A DNA stretch of 64,000 nt from the NCBI RefSeq assembly GCF_001989615.1, contig NZ_CP019067.1, positions 868,001 through 932,000 of the forward strand. The letters are read 5' to 3'. This document shows positions 16,322 to 24,262 of the stretch, piece after piece. Each line of letters begins with the position of its first letter. Within the stretch, counting starts at the first letter, position 1. Both the position numbers and the translations under genes were made by a program. The DNA is from Halorientalis sp. IM1011. GTDB lineage: Archaea > Halobacteriota > Halobacteria > Halobacteriales > Haloarculaceae. Under the pieces are notes generated by a model, which saw only the letters and a program-made list of their open reading frames with translations, did no database searches and was not told the origin of the DNA.

Positions 16322-18631
16322 CTACAGATCCTCGGGCTTCAACCGCGCCAGTCGCATCGCGTTTCCGGTGATTGCGCTGGTCATGCCCACGTCTCCGATC
16401 AGGACGGCGTGGATGACGCCGACGAGGCCGAAGGGAATCCCGAGCGCGAGGACGGCCTTCACGCCCAGCGAGCCCCAGATGTTCTGCCGGATGACGCCGT
16501 TGGCCCGGCTGGCGAGTTTCGTGAGGTAGGGCAATCGGGAGAGGTCGTCGCCCAGCAGCGCCACGTCGGCGGTCTCGATGGCCGTGTCCGACCCGGCCGC
16601 GCCCATGGCGACGCCCACGTCCGCGGTCGCCAGCGCCGGCGCGTCGTTGATGCCGTCGCCGACCATCGCGACCTCGCCGAATTCGTCCTGCAGGCTCTCG
16701 ACGGCCTCGACTTTCTCCTCCGGGAGCAGGCCGGCCCGGAACTCGTCGACGCCGACGTCCTCGGCGACGGCGCGGGCGGTTCCCTCGTTGTCGCCGGTGA
16801 GCATCACAGTGGTCAGTCCCTGCTCACGCAGGGCGTCGACGGTGCGGGCCGCGTTCGGCCGGATCGTGTCGGAGACGGCGATCAGGCCCTCGACCTCCGC
16901 CTCGGTGCCGACGAGGATCACGGTCTTGCCCTCGCTCTGAAGTCGCGGGATGGTGTCCTCGACGAGGTCGAGACAGCCCGCCCGCTCACACCGGTCGCGG
17001 GCGTCGTCTGGCAACTCGCCCGCGTCGGTCGTGAAGTGGACGTGACCGAGGTCGAAACCCAGGTCCTCGAAGAGTGCGGGCTTCCCGGCGAAGTGGGTCG
17101 CGCCGCCGAGGTCCGCGCGGACGCCCTGCCCGGTCAGGCTCTCGAAACCCTCGACCTCGCGGTCGCCGTCCTCGACGCCCTCGGCGCTGGCGTGACCGAC
17201 GATGGCCGCGGCGATGGGGTGTTCGCTCCGGGCCTCCAGCCCGCGGGCACAGCGGAGCACGTCGTCCTCGTCGTTCCCGTTGAGCGGCACCACGTCGGTG
17301 ACGCCGAGGTCGCCAGTCGTCAGTGTCCCCGTCTTGTCCAGCGCGACGGCGTCGACCTCGCCCATCGCTTCGAGGTGGTCGCCGCCCTTCACGAGGACGC
17401 CGTTGCGGGCCGCGCTCGTCACGCCCGAGACCACCGTGACCGGCGTCGAGATGACGAACGCGCAGGGACAGGCGATCACGAGAAAGGTGATGCCGTTGAC
17501 GAGCCACTCGATCCCGGGCCACCCGAGGACCAGCGGCGGGACGGTCGCGGTGAGGATCGCCGCGGCGACGACGATGGGCGTGTAGTAGCCGGCGAAGCGG
17601 TCGACGAACTGCTCGCGGTCGGTCTTGCGCTCCTGTGCGCCCTCCACGAGGTCGATCACCCGCGAGAGCGTGGTGTCGTCGGCTCCCGCCGTGACCGAAA
17701 ACTCCAGATAGCCGCTCTCGTTGATCGACCCGGCGTACACCTCGTCGCCGACGGTCTTGTCGACCGGGACGCTCTCGCCGGTGATCGGGGCCTCGTTGAC
17801 CGCGCTCTCGCCCTCGGTCACCTCACCGTCCAGCGGCACCTTCTCCCCGGGTTCGACGACGACCGTCTCTCCGACATCGACTTCGCCCGCAGGGACCTCC
17901 GTCAGTTCACCGTCGCGCCGGACGAGGGCGCGTTCGGGTGCGAGTTCGAGCAACTCGGTCAGGGAGTTGCGCGCCCGGTCGACGGCGTGGCGTTCCAGCA
18001 ACTCGGCGACGTTGAAGAGGACCGCGAGCGAGGCCGCCTCGATCAGCAGCCGCTCGGGCGTGAACAGCGACACCGCCGTCGCGCCGAGGATCGCGACGGT
18101 CATCAGGAAGTCGATGTCGAGACTCAGGTTCCGCGCCGAGTAGTAGCCGTTCCGGACGATCACTTCGCCACTCGCGGCGATGGCCACGAGCAGAACCACG
18201 TCGGCGGCGAACAGTGGGTGGCCGAACGGCCGGGCGACCGCCACGTCCAGCCCCAGCGGCAGGAACCGGACGGCGAGCCCGACCAGCAACAGCACTGCGC
18301 CGGCAGCGGTCTTTTTCGCTCGCGTGGTCTTCCAGACCGGTTCCGCCGCGGCCGGCCCCGCGCGCTCTGTGCCGGCTTCTGACGCGTCGGTCACCTCGTA
18401 GCCCGCCGCCTCGACTGCCTCGACGGCCGCCTCGCGCGCCTCGGCCGAGGCCGCCGTCAGCGTGACCACGCCCGTCGCCGGGCTGAACTCCGATCCGGTT
18501 ACGCCCTCGACGCCGTCGAGCGCGTTCTCGACTTTCCCGGCACACGACGGACAGTCCATCTCCGGCACCTCCAGCCGGAGCTGGACCGCCTCGCCCGCGC
18601 CCCCGTCGCCGTCCACGATACCGTCGGTCAT
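16322..18631 (-). CDS. Heavy-metal-exporting P1B-type ATPase, Zn/Cd/Pb-like
   Basis: A 769-residue P-type ATPase. Domains in order: an N-terminal HMA domain with MDCPSCAGKV (about residues 24-33), six to eight membrane helices, the actuator loop with ITGESVPVDK, the transmembrane metal site Cys388-Pro-Cys390 (ACPCAFVISTPVTVVSG), the phosphorylation site Asp432 in DKTGTLT, and the hinge MVGDGINDAPALA. The CPC helix continuing into FVISTPV resembles ZntA/CadA (P1B-2) more than CopA, whose helix reads ALGLATP, so export of Zn2+, Cd2+ or Pb2+ is the best guess. It faces a small membrane-protein gene across a divergent promoter region. Confidence 0.9.
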   Translation of the reverse strand: MTDGIVDGDGGAGEAVQLRLEVPEMDCPSCAGKVENALDGVEGVTGSEFSPATGVVTLTAASAEAREAAVEAVEAAGYEVTDASEAGTERAGPAAAEPVWKTTRAKKTAAGAVLLLVGLAVRFLPLGLDVAVARPFGHPLFAADVVLLVAIAASGEVIVRNGYYSARNLSLDIDFLMTVAILGATAVSLFTPERLLIEAASLAVLFNVAELLERHAVDRARNSLTELLELAPERALVRRDGELTEVPAGEVDVGETVVVEPGEKVPLDGEVTEGESAVNEAPITGESVPVDKTVGDEVYAGSINESGYLEFSVTAGADDTTLSRVIDLVEGAQERKTDREQFVDRFAGYYTPIVVAAAILTATVPPLVLGWPGIEWLVNGITFLVIACPCAFVISTPVTVVSGVTSAARNGVLVKGGDHLEAMGEVDAVALDKTGTLTTGDLGVTDVVPLNGNDEDDVLRCARGLEARSEHPIAAAIVGHASAEGVEDGDREVEGFESLTGQGVRADLGGATHFAGKPALFEDLGFDLGHVHFTTDAGELPDDARDRCERAGCLDLVEDTIPRLQSEGKTVILVGTEAEVEGLIAVSDTIRPNAARTVDALREQGLTTVMLTGDNEGTARAVAEDVGVDEFRAGLLPEEKVEAVESLQDEFGEVAMVGDGINDAPALATADVGVAMGAAGSDTAIETADVALLGDDLSRLPYLTKLASRANGVIRQNIWGSLGVKAVLALGIPFGLVGVIHAVLIGDVGMTSAITGNAMRLARLKPEDL

Positions 18632-18639
18632 TACGTGAC

Positions 18640-18730
18640 CGTAGCCGCTCAGGTCTTATTAATCGCGCTGTTACTACCCCGCCCCGTACTGCCTTTCCTT
18701 AATAATCGAGGGAGGATTTGTTAACAACTC
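18640..18730. promoter_or_regulatory. Divergent promoter region of metal ATPase and small membrane protein
   Basis: Two AT-rich blocks, TCTTATTAATCGCG (about 18653-18666) and CCTTAATAATCGAG (about 18697-18710), carry the similar cores TATTAATCG and TAATAATCG. The first lies upstream of the ATPase ATG on the minus strand and fits a TATA box; the second suits the plus-strand gene. The paired similarity may mark a shared regulator site, but no metal-responsive regulator gene is adjacent. Confidence 0.35.
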
Positions 18731-18791
18731 GGCCTGGATCGATCAGGGTGGACAACGCGGTGCTTTTCACCTCGAACGCCCAAGGTCGGAT

Positions 18792-19043
18792 ATGGACGAA
18801 CTGCTCTCCGGCGATGGGGGCGGAGTCAGTCGCAAGCGCGCGGCGCTCTGGATCGTGCCCTTTCTCGCGCTCGGGGTCGCGGACGTGATCCTCCTCCTCG
18901 GATGGGGGCTCGACGGGCTCTGGGGGTTCATGATCCTGCCGCCGATCCTGTTCATCTGCGTCCTCGCGTACATCGCCTTCCGGACCGGATTCGCGACGGA
19001 TCGGACGGGTGATGTGAAAGGTGATGTCGAGCGAACGAAGTGA
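18792..19043 (+). CDS. Small two-helix membrane protein (83 aa)
   Basis: MDELLSGDGGGVSRKRAALW begins an 83-residue protein with two likely membrane helices: about residues 18-39 (ALWIVPFLALGVADVILLLG) and 43-64 (LWGFMILPPILFICVLAYIA). A charged C-terminal tail (DRTGDVKGDVERTK) follows. Divergent placement next to the metal ATPase may be coincidental. Function unknown. Confidence 0.65.
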   Translation: MDELLSGDGGGVSRKRAALWIVPFLALGVADVILLLGWGLDGLWGFMILPPILFICVLAYIAFRTGFATDRTGDVKGDVERTK

Positions 19044-19049
19044 TCGTCG

Positions 19050-20378
19050 TCAGCGCACCCGCGGCACCATCTCGACGGGGTCGGTCGGCGAGGCCGTCAC
19101 ACCTGACGTGAGGTCCAGCGGGCCACCGTCGCCGACCAGTTCGAGTCGGAACCGTCTGGCTATCGTCGCGAGAACGAGCTGGGCTTCCAGTTTCGCGAAA
19201 CGCATCCCGATACAGCGCCGCGGCCCGCCGCCGAACGGGAAGTACGCGTAGTCGGGCCGGTCTCGGTCCTCGGCCCACCGCTCGGGGCGGAATTCGAGCG
19301 GGGCGTCGTACCACCGCGAATCCCGGTGGACGATCCACTGGGGCATCGTGAGGATGGACCCCGCTGCGACGGAACGGCCGCGCAACTGCACGTCCTCACT
19401 GGTCTCGCGGACGACCCGGTGGACCGGCGGGTAGTACCGCATCGCCTCCGTCACGACCTGCTCGGTGTAGGACAGACTCCCGAGATCGGCCATCGTCGGC
19501 ACCGCATCGCCGAGCACGTCGTCGACTTCGGTGTGTAACCGCTCGCGAACGTCCGGATTCTCGGCCAGCAGGTACCAGGTGTAGGTCAGCGCAAGCGACG
19601 TGGTCTCGTGGCCCGCCAGCAGGAAAGTCACGAGTTGATCGCGGAGTGTCTCCCGCGTGATCTCGCCCTCGTCGTGGGCCACGAGCAGCGTCGAGAGCAG
19701 GTCGTCCCGGCCTGCGGCGTCGCCCCGACGGCGCTCGATCAGGTCGTCGATCACGCCGTCGACGGCGTCGACGCCGCGCTGGGCTCGCCGATCCCACGGC
19801 GTCGGCAACCACTCCGGAAGGAGAGTCGTCGCCGCCGGGGCCTCGGCCTGTGCACCGATGTCGCCCATCGCGTCGGCGATGGTCTCGACGTGGTCGCTGA
19901 TGTCGGTCCCGAACAGCGAGCGCGCGAGGATCTGGACGGTGATCCGGCGCATCTCGTCGTCGACCGCGACCTGGCGGCCGTCCCACCACCGGTCGCTCAC
20001 CTCCTCGGCGCAGTCCGTCATGACCTCGACGTACGAGTCGATCTTCTCGGGACCGAACGTGGGCTGGATGCGCTGGCGCTGCTCGCGCCACCGCTCGCCC
20101 TCGCTCGTCAGGAGTCCCTCGCCGAGCACACCACTCAGCTGCTCGCGCTGGAAGGCCCCCTTCTCGAACTTGCGGTGTTCGGTCGAGAGAACCCGCTCGA
20201 TGTCCTCGGGGTGGGTGACGAGGTAGAACGGCATCCCGCCGACTTCGTAGGGTACGACGTCCCCGTAGTCGGTACACCGCTCGTAGAACGCGAACGGATC
20301 GCGCGCGAACTGGAAGGTGTTGCCGACGACCGGCCAGCCGTCCGGCCCCTCCGGCCCGCCCGCGTCTGTCTCTGCCAT
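19050..20378 (-). CDS. Cytochrome P450
   Basis: A 442-residue P450. The haem-ligand motif is FPFGGGPRRCIGMRFAKLEA, with Cys389 as the thiolate ligand. The I-helix oxygen-binding motif is LLAGHETTSLAL, and the K-helix ExxR is EAMRYYPP (Glu-Ala-Met-Arg). The N-terminus (MAETDAGGPEGPDGWPVVGN) has no membrane anchor, so it is a soluble bacterial-type enzyme. Haloarchaeal P450s of this length include the CYP174 family; membership is a guess. No ferredoxin or reductase gene is adjacent, and the substrate is unknown. The tRNA-Ser repeat array lies directly upstream. Confidence 0.93.
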   Translation of the reverse strand: MAETDAGGPEGPDGWPVVGNTFQFARDPFAFYERCTDYGDVVPYEVGGMPFYLVTHPEDIERVLSTEHRKFEKGAFQREQLSGVLGEGLLTSEGERWREQRQRIQPTFGPEKIDSYVEVMTDCAEEVSDRWWDGRQVAVDDEMRRITVQILARSLFGTDISDHVETIADAMGDIGAQAEAPAATTLLPEWLPTPWDRRAQRGVDAVDGVIDDLIERRRGDAAGRDDLLSTLLVAHDEGEITRETLRDQLVTFLLAGHETTSLALTYTWYLLAENPDVRERLHTEVDDVLGDAVPTMADLGSLSYTEQVVTEAMRYYPPVHRVVRETSEDVQLRGRSVAAGSILTMPQWIVHRDSRWYDAPLEFRPERWAEDRDRPDYAYFPFGGGPRRCIGMRFAKLEAQLVLATIARRFRLELVGDGGPLDLTSGVTASPTDPVEMVPRVR

Positions 20379-20450
20379 ACTGTCGCATACACACGCCGCC
20401 GCTTGGTCTCACCGCCTCCCTTCACGGGGGTTTGAAAAGCGGTGGTGGTG

Positions 20451-21006
20451 GCGGTTCGTTCGTACCGCACCGGGGCGGAGATTTGAACTACGCGAACACG
20501 GTCTCTCCCTGCGGTCGAGCGTGCGTGTTCTCTCGTTCAAATTCCTGACGGCGTCTCCACTCACCGTATTGGTTCGTGGAGAACGCCGAGGAGGAGATTT
20601 GAACTACGCGGAGACGTTCCGGGCGTGCGGACTCGCTTCGCTCGGCCGGTCCGGGGCTGCGACTCGTCTGCTCAAATCTCTCGATTGCGTTTCCACTCGC
20701 CGTGTTGGCTCGTGGAAAACGCCGAGGAGGAGATTTGAACCACGCGGAGACGGTCACTCACTTCGTTCGCGCTGCGACTCCTCTTATTCAAATTCCAATC
20801 ACCGTTCTGCCGACGGTACCGACTCGCGTAGCTCGTCGGGTTACGTCGGCAGAAGCGCCGAGGTGGAGATTTGAACCACGCGGAGACGGTCCTGCTCACT
20901 CGCTTCGCTCGTTGCGCGGGCTGCGACTCCTCTCGTTCAAATCTCCTGCGGATCATTCGCGGCGCTGACGGTTCGCTTCGCTCACCGTAATGCACCGCGA
21001 AAATGA
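20451..21006 (-). repeat. Array of four hairpin units carrying copies of the tRNA-Ser 3' end
   Basis: Read from the tRNA gene outward on the minus strand, four units follow the intact tRNA-Ser. On the plus strand each unit starts with GGAGATTTGAAC at 20477, 20593, 20729 and 20865 and ends with the near-complementary (G)TTCAAAT(C/T)TCC at about 20545, 20680, 20796 and 20946. The tRNA itself has the same block at 21016, giving spacings of 116, 136, 136 and 151 bases. The acceptor sequence GCCGAGG/A precedes the block in units 2-4. Inside each unit is a second stem: GAACACG/CGTGTTC in unit 1, GGAGTCG-type/CGTCTCC in the others. Linker hairpins lie between units (20551-20586, 20687-20722, 20804-20856, 20953-21006), each with its own paired sequence. 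No believable protein is encoded. Confidence 0.8.
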
Positions 21007-21091
21007 CGCCGAGGAGGAGATTTGAACTCCTGAGTCCGTGAGGACAGTTGCTCTCGAAGCAACCGCCTTGGCCAGGCTAGGCTACCTCGGC
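21007..21091 (-). tRNA. tRNA-Ser (anticodon CGA)
   Basis: The minus strand folds as a class II tRNA. The acceptor stem is GCCGAGG (21085-21091) paired with CCTCGGC (21008-21014), with discriminator G at 21007. The anticodon arm is GTTGC-TTCGAGA-GCAAC, giving anticodon CGA (codon UCG). A long variable arm (TGTCCTCACGGACTC) identifies serine, and the T arm is AGGAG-TTCAAAT-CTCCT. There is no intron, and CCA is not encoded. It is the parent of the hairpin units that follow it. Confidence 0.96.
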
Positions 21092-21196
21092 TCACCCAAA
21101 CCTTCTGCCGGTTGGTCTTTATCCGTTTCGATTCGGAAGACGGACGAATCTTTCAACGACCCAACGGCTAAATGTGACGACGTGGATGGACCGGAC

Positions 21197-22144
21197 ATGG
21201 AAGTCCCCGAAGCGAGTTCCGCCCTGGAATCCGTCCGCGAGGAAGTCGGCTCGGCCGTCGTCGCCGACGACGAGTTCCTCGACACAGTACTATTGGGCAT
21301 CGTCGCCCGCGGCCACGTCCTCATGGAGGACGTACCCGGCACCGGAAAGACCCTCACCGCCCGCAGCGTCGCCACGTCGCTCGGCCTCTCTTTCTCCCGC
21401 GTGCAGTTCACGCCCGACCTCCTCCCCTCGGACGTGACCGGGACGAACGTCTACAACGAGCGCGACCGCACCTTCGAGTTCGCCGAAGGTCCGATCTTCG
21501 CCAACGTCGTACTGGCCGACGAGATAAATCGTGCGCCGCCGAAGACCCAGTCGGCGCTTCTGGAGGCCATGGAAGAGGGACAGGTCACCGTCGACGGCGA
21601 GACCTACCAGCTTCCGGAGCCGTTCTTCGTCGTCGCCACGCAGAACCCCGTCGAGATGGAGGGGACCTTCGAACTCCCCGAAGCACAGGTCGACCGCTTC
21701 GCCGTCAAGACCGGGATCGGCTACCCCGACGAGGACGGCGAGGTGGAACTGCTGAAGCGCCGGCGCGGCCGGGACGCGCTCAGCCCGAGCGTCGAGTCCG
21801 TGCTGGCTCCCGGCGACGTGGAAGCCGTCCGGGAAGCGCCCGAGGCCGTCCGCGTCGAGGACGACCTGCTCGATTACATGGCTGCCATCGCCCGCGCGAC
21901 CCGCGAGGACCGCCGTGTCGAGGTGGGCGTCTCACCCCGCGGAACCCAGCGGTTCTTCGAGACCGCCCGCGCCCGCGCCGTGATCGAGGGCCGGGAGTAC
22001 GTCACACCCGACGACGTGAAGTGGGTCGCCGAGCCGACGCTCGCCCATCGACTGGTGCTCACGCCCGACGCGCGCGTCGACGACGTACGGAAGGAGTCGA
22101 TCGTCCGGGAGATCCTCGACGAGATTCCCGTGCCCACGGTCTAA
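21197..22144 (+). CDS. MoxR-family AAA+ ATPase
   Basis: About 315 residues from ATG 21197 (MEVPEASSALESVREEVGSA). It has Walker A (DVPGTGKTLTARS), Walker B (VLADEINRAPPKTQSALLEAMEEG), sensor residues in ATQNPVEMEGTFELPEAQ, and the C-terminal lid. MoxR ATPases act as chaperones for metalloenzymes or cell-surface systems and usually sit beside DUF58/VWA genes. No such partner is adjacent here. The stop overlaps the convergent MBL gene by four bases. Confidence 0.92.
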   Translation: MEVPEASSALESVREEVGSAVVADDEFLDTVLLGIVARGHVLMEDVPGTGKTLTARSVATSLGLSFSRVQFTPDLLPSDVTGTNVYNERDRTFEFAEGPIFANVVLADEINRAPPKTQSALLEAMEEGQVTVDGETYQLPEPFFVVATQNPVEMEGTFELPEAQVDRFAVKTGIGYPDEDGEVELLKRRRGRDALSPSVESVLAPGDVEAVREAPEAVRVEDDLLDYMAAIARATREDRRVEVGVSPRGTQRFFETARARAVIEGREYVTPDDVKWVAEPTLAHRLVLTPDARVDDVRKESIVREILDEIPVPTV

Positions 22145-22914
22145 CGTTCGACGCGCTCGCCGTCGAAGTCCAGGTCCCCTTCGACGGCCAGCTTTTCGAG
22201 GTGCGCGCGGACGGTCGCACGCGCGAGGTCCCGAACACCGGTGAGATCCTTCTCGTAAGCTCCGTCGAGGACCGCCTCGACCGTCCGGGCTCCATCGGCG
22301 ACCGCGTCCCGGACCGTCCGTTCGCGGTCGAGGCGGTGGTCGAGCAGCCGCGTCAGCGTCGCCTCCGGATCCTCGATCACCGGTCCGTGGCCCGGATACA
22401 GCGTCTCGAAGCCGCGACCGCGGAGCCGGCGGAGGCTCGTCAGGTACGCGCGCATGTCGCCCTCGGGTGCGCCGACGACGACGCTGCCGGCCGCGACCGC
22501 GAGGTCGCCGACGACCGCGCCCTCGCCCCACGCGAACGCGACGTGTTCCTGCGCGTGGCCTGGCGTGTCGACGATCTCGATCGGGCCGTCACCCGTCTGG
22601 ATGCGGTCGCCGGGGCGGAACCGGCGGTCGGGTGCGACGCCGGTGGCCCGCTCGAAGGCCTCGGCGCGGCCGGCGTGCGCCCACAGCGTCCCATTGCAGG
22701 CGTCGGCGTAGTCGGCGACTGCACCGACGTGGTCGGGGTGGTGGTGTGTCACTGCGACGTGGGATGGATCGGCCGCTGCAACGGCATCGTCGAGGGTGTC
22801 GGTTCGAGCCGCCGGATCGATCAGGAGAGCGCTGTCGCTACCGAGCAGGTACGCGTTCGTCGCGCCGCCGGGGCCGCGTGTGGCGGTCTCGACGGGAACC
22901 CGGGAAACGTCCAT
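22141..22914 (-). CDS. MBL-fold metallo-hydrolase
   Basis: 257 residues from ATG 22914 (MDVSRVPVETATRGPGGATN). Metal-binding motif THHHPDHVGAV, then DTPGHAQEHVAF, GDLAVAAG and PGHGPVI complete the metallo-beta-lactamase set. The C-terminal region (ATVRAHLEKLAVEGDLDFDG) is a winged-helix-like extension seen in LACTB2-type hydrolases. The reaction is unknown; thioesterase- or RNase-like hydrolysis is typical of this group. Confidence 0.88.
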   Translation of the reverse strand: MDVSRVPVETATRGPGGATNAYLLGSDSALLIDPAARTDTLDDAVAAADPSHVAVTHHHPDHVGAVADYADACNGTLWAHAGRAEAFERATGVAPDRRFRPGDRIQTGDGPIEIVDTPGHAQEHVAFAWGEGAVVGDLAVAAGSVVVGAPEGDMRAYLTSLRRLRGRGFETLYPGHGPVIEDPEATLTRLLDHRLDRERTVRDAVADGARTVEAVLDGAYEKDLTGVRDLARATVRAHLEKLAVEGDLDFDGERVER

Positions 22915-22953
22915 ACCCCACCCCTGAGGTACGCCGGGCAAAAGAGCCTGCGG

Positions 22954-23241
22954 TCAGTTACTGAGGTAGTAGACCTGCTTGCGCGCGTCGTGGAAGCTGT
23001 AGCGCGATCCCACGAGCTCGGATTCCTCGAGCCGGTTCAGCGCGTACCTTACTGTGCGATCGGGCAGCAGCGACTCCTCGGCGAGCTGGCCCTGCGAGAG
23101 CGGCGCGTCGGTCTCCAGCACCTTGGCGACGAGTTTGGCGCTCGGGGGGAGTTCCCGGAGCCGCTCGCGGAACTCCGGATCCGCCAGCGGACTCTCCTCA
23201 CTGTTCTCGGTGGCTGCACTTTCGTCCGGCGTCGTACTCAT
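22954..23241 (-). CDS. Winged-helix transcriptional regulator (MarR-like)
   Basis: A 95-residue protein. After an acidic N-terminal tail comes a compact winged helix: LPPSAKLVAKVLETDAPLSQ, QLAEESLLPDRTVRYALNRL (recognition helix) and the wing LVGSRYSFHDARKQVYYL. This domain is common in haloarchaea as a single-domain regulator. Targets are unknown. Its upstream region is AT-rich and includes a strong inverted repeat at 23354-23392. Confidence 0.82.
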   Translation of the reverse strand: MSTTPDESAATENSEESPLADPEFRERLRELPPSAKLVAKVLETDAPLSQGQLAEESLLPDRTVRYALNRLEESELVGSRYSFHDARKQVYYLSN

Positions 23242-23353
23242 ACCTGCACGTGGCCGAACACCACGGGTAAAACTTGGCTATATGTATGACAAAACAATTG
23301 GAACAAATAAGTGCGTATTATGCATCCTTATACAAAGTCTACCGACACAAATT

Positions 23354-23392
23354 GCCGGAACCGACATCGTCTCTCTGTCCGTCGGTTCCGGC
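23354..23392. promoter_or_regulatory. Perfect 12-bp inverted repeat in AT-rich gap
   Basis: GCCGGAACCGAC (23354-23365) and GTCGGTTCCGGC (23381-23392) are exact reverse complements separated by 15 bases. The repeat lies in the 273-bp AT-rich gap between the winged-helix regulator and the methyltransferase. It could be an operator of the regulator, or a terminator or transcript hairpin. Nothing else in the gap looks coding. Confidence 0.45.
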
Positions 23393-23514
23393 CGGTCGCT
23401 ACCGCGTTTCACCCCATATGTATTATCTGAGTTACCGTTCGTCGATCTCGGGGTGGCCGTGCGGTTCGTTTCAGTATCGTTTTATGGACTGGGAGCGGCA
23501 ATCAGGGACAAACC

Positions 23515-24222
23515 GTGAAGGGACAGGAGTGGTATCAAGAGGACGATATCGCCGAGGAGTACGAGGAAAAGCGGTTCTCACGGGGGGGACGGCTGATCGA
23601 CCGGCGGGAGAAACAGGCCGTGCTGGACGCGATCGGACCGGTCGAGGACAGGGACGTGCTGGAGATCGCCTGCGGGACCGGTCGGTTCACGGTCATGCTG
23701 GCCGAGCGCGGCGCGAACGTCGTCGGCCTCGACATCTCGGGACCGATGCTCCAGCAGGGCCGGGAGAAAGCCGAACTCGCGGGCGTCTCCGAGAACATGG
23801 ATCTGATGCGGGGGGACGCGGGCCGGCTTCCGTTCCCCGACGATAGCTTCGACTCGGTGATCGCCATGCGATTCTTCCATCTTGCCGACCAGCCTGCGTC
23901 CTTCCTGAGCGAGATGCGACGGGTCTCGCGCAACAAGGTCTTTTTCGACACGTTCAACCGCTTCACCACGCGTTCGCTGTACAACTGGGCGCTCCCGATG
24001 GGGTCGCGGCTCTACTCCCGGTGGGAGGTGTCCCGGCTGGTCGACAGCGCCGGGCTCCACCTCGTGGAATCGGATCACGACTTCGCGTTCCCCTACGGGC
24101 TGTATCGGGAGATTCCGAACGAACTCGCCAGCGTGTTCCGCGATATCGACACCACACTGATCAAGTCGCCGCTGGGCAAGCGCCTGGCTTCGGTCTCGTA
24201 CTGGCATACGCGCGTCCCCTGA
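23515..24222 (+). CDS. Class I SAM-dependent methyltransferase
   Basis: 235 residues starting at GTG 23515 (MKGQEWYQEDDIAEEYEEKR). Motif I is VLEIACGTGRFTVML, followed by GLDISGPMLQQ, DAGRLPFPDDSFDSVIA and the typical post-strand-4 FFHLADQP. The C-terminal part (YNWALPMGSRLYSRWEVSRL) resembles methyltransferases found in glycan or lipid gene clusters. It precedes two glycosyltransferase genes, so a sugar or lipid substrate is plausible but unproven. Confidence 0.87.
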   Translation: MKGQEWYQEDDIAEEYEEKRFSRGGRLIDRREKQAVLDAIGPVEDRDVLEIACGTGRFTVMLAERGANVVGLDISGPMLQQGREKAELAGVSENMDLMRGDAGRLPFPDDSFDSVIAMRFFHLADQPASFLSEMRRVSRNKVFFDTFNRFTTRSLYNWALPMGSRLYSRWEVSRLVDSAGLHLVESDHDFAFPYGLYREIPNELASVFRDIDTTLIKSPLGKRLASVSYWHTRVP

Positions 24223-24262
24223 CGGCGCGAGTTTTTTAGGGGTCCGGCGGGGAACGGGGTGT

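Noticed and set aside
20488-20995. Open frames of 88-185 codons within the tRNA-Ser array
   Set aside because: They arise because the repeat units lack stops; the peptides repeat FKSPPRRF-like words, are basic and unlike halophile proteins.
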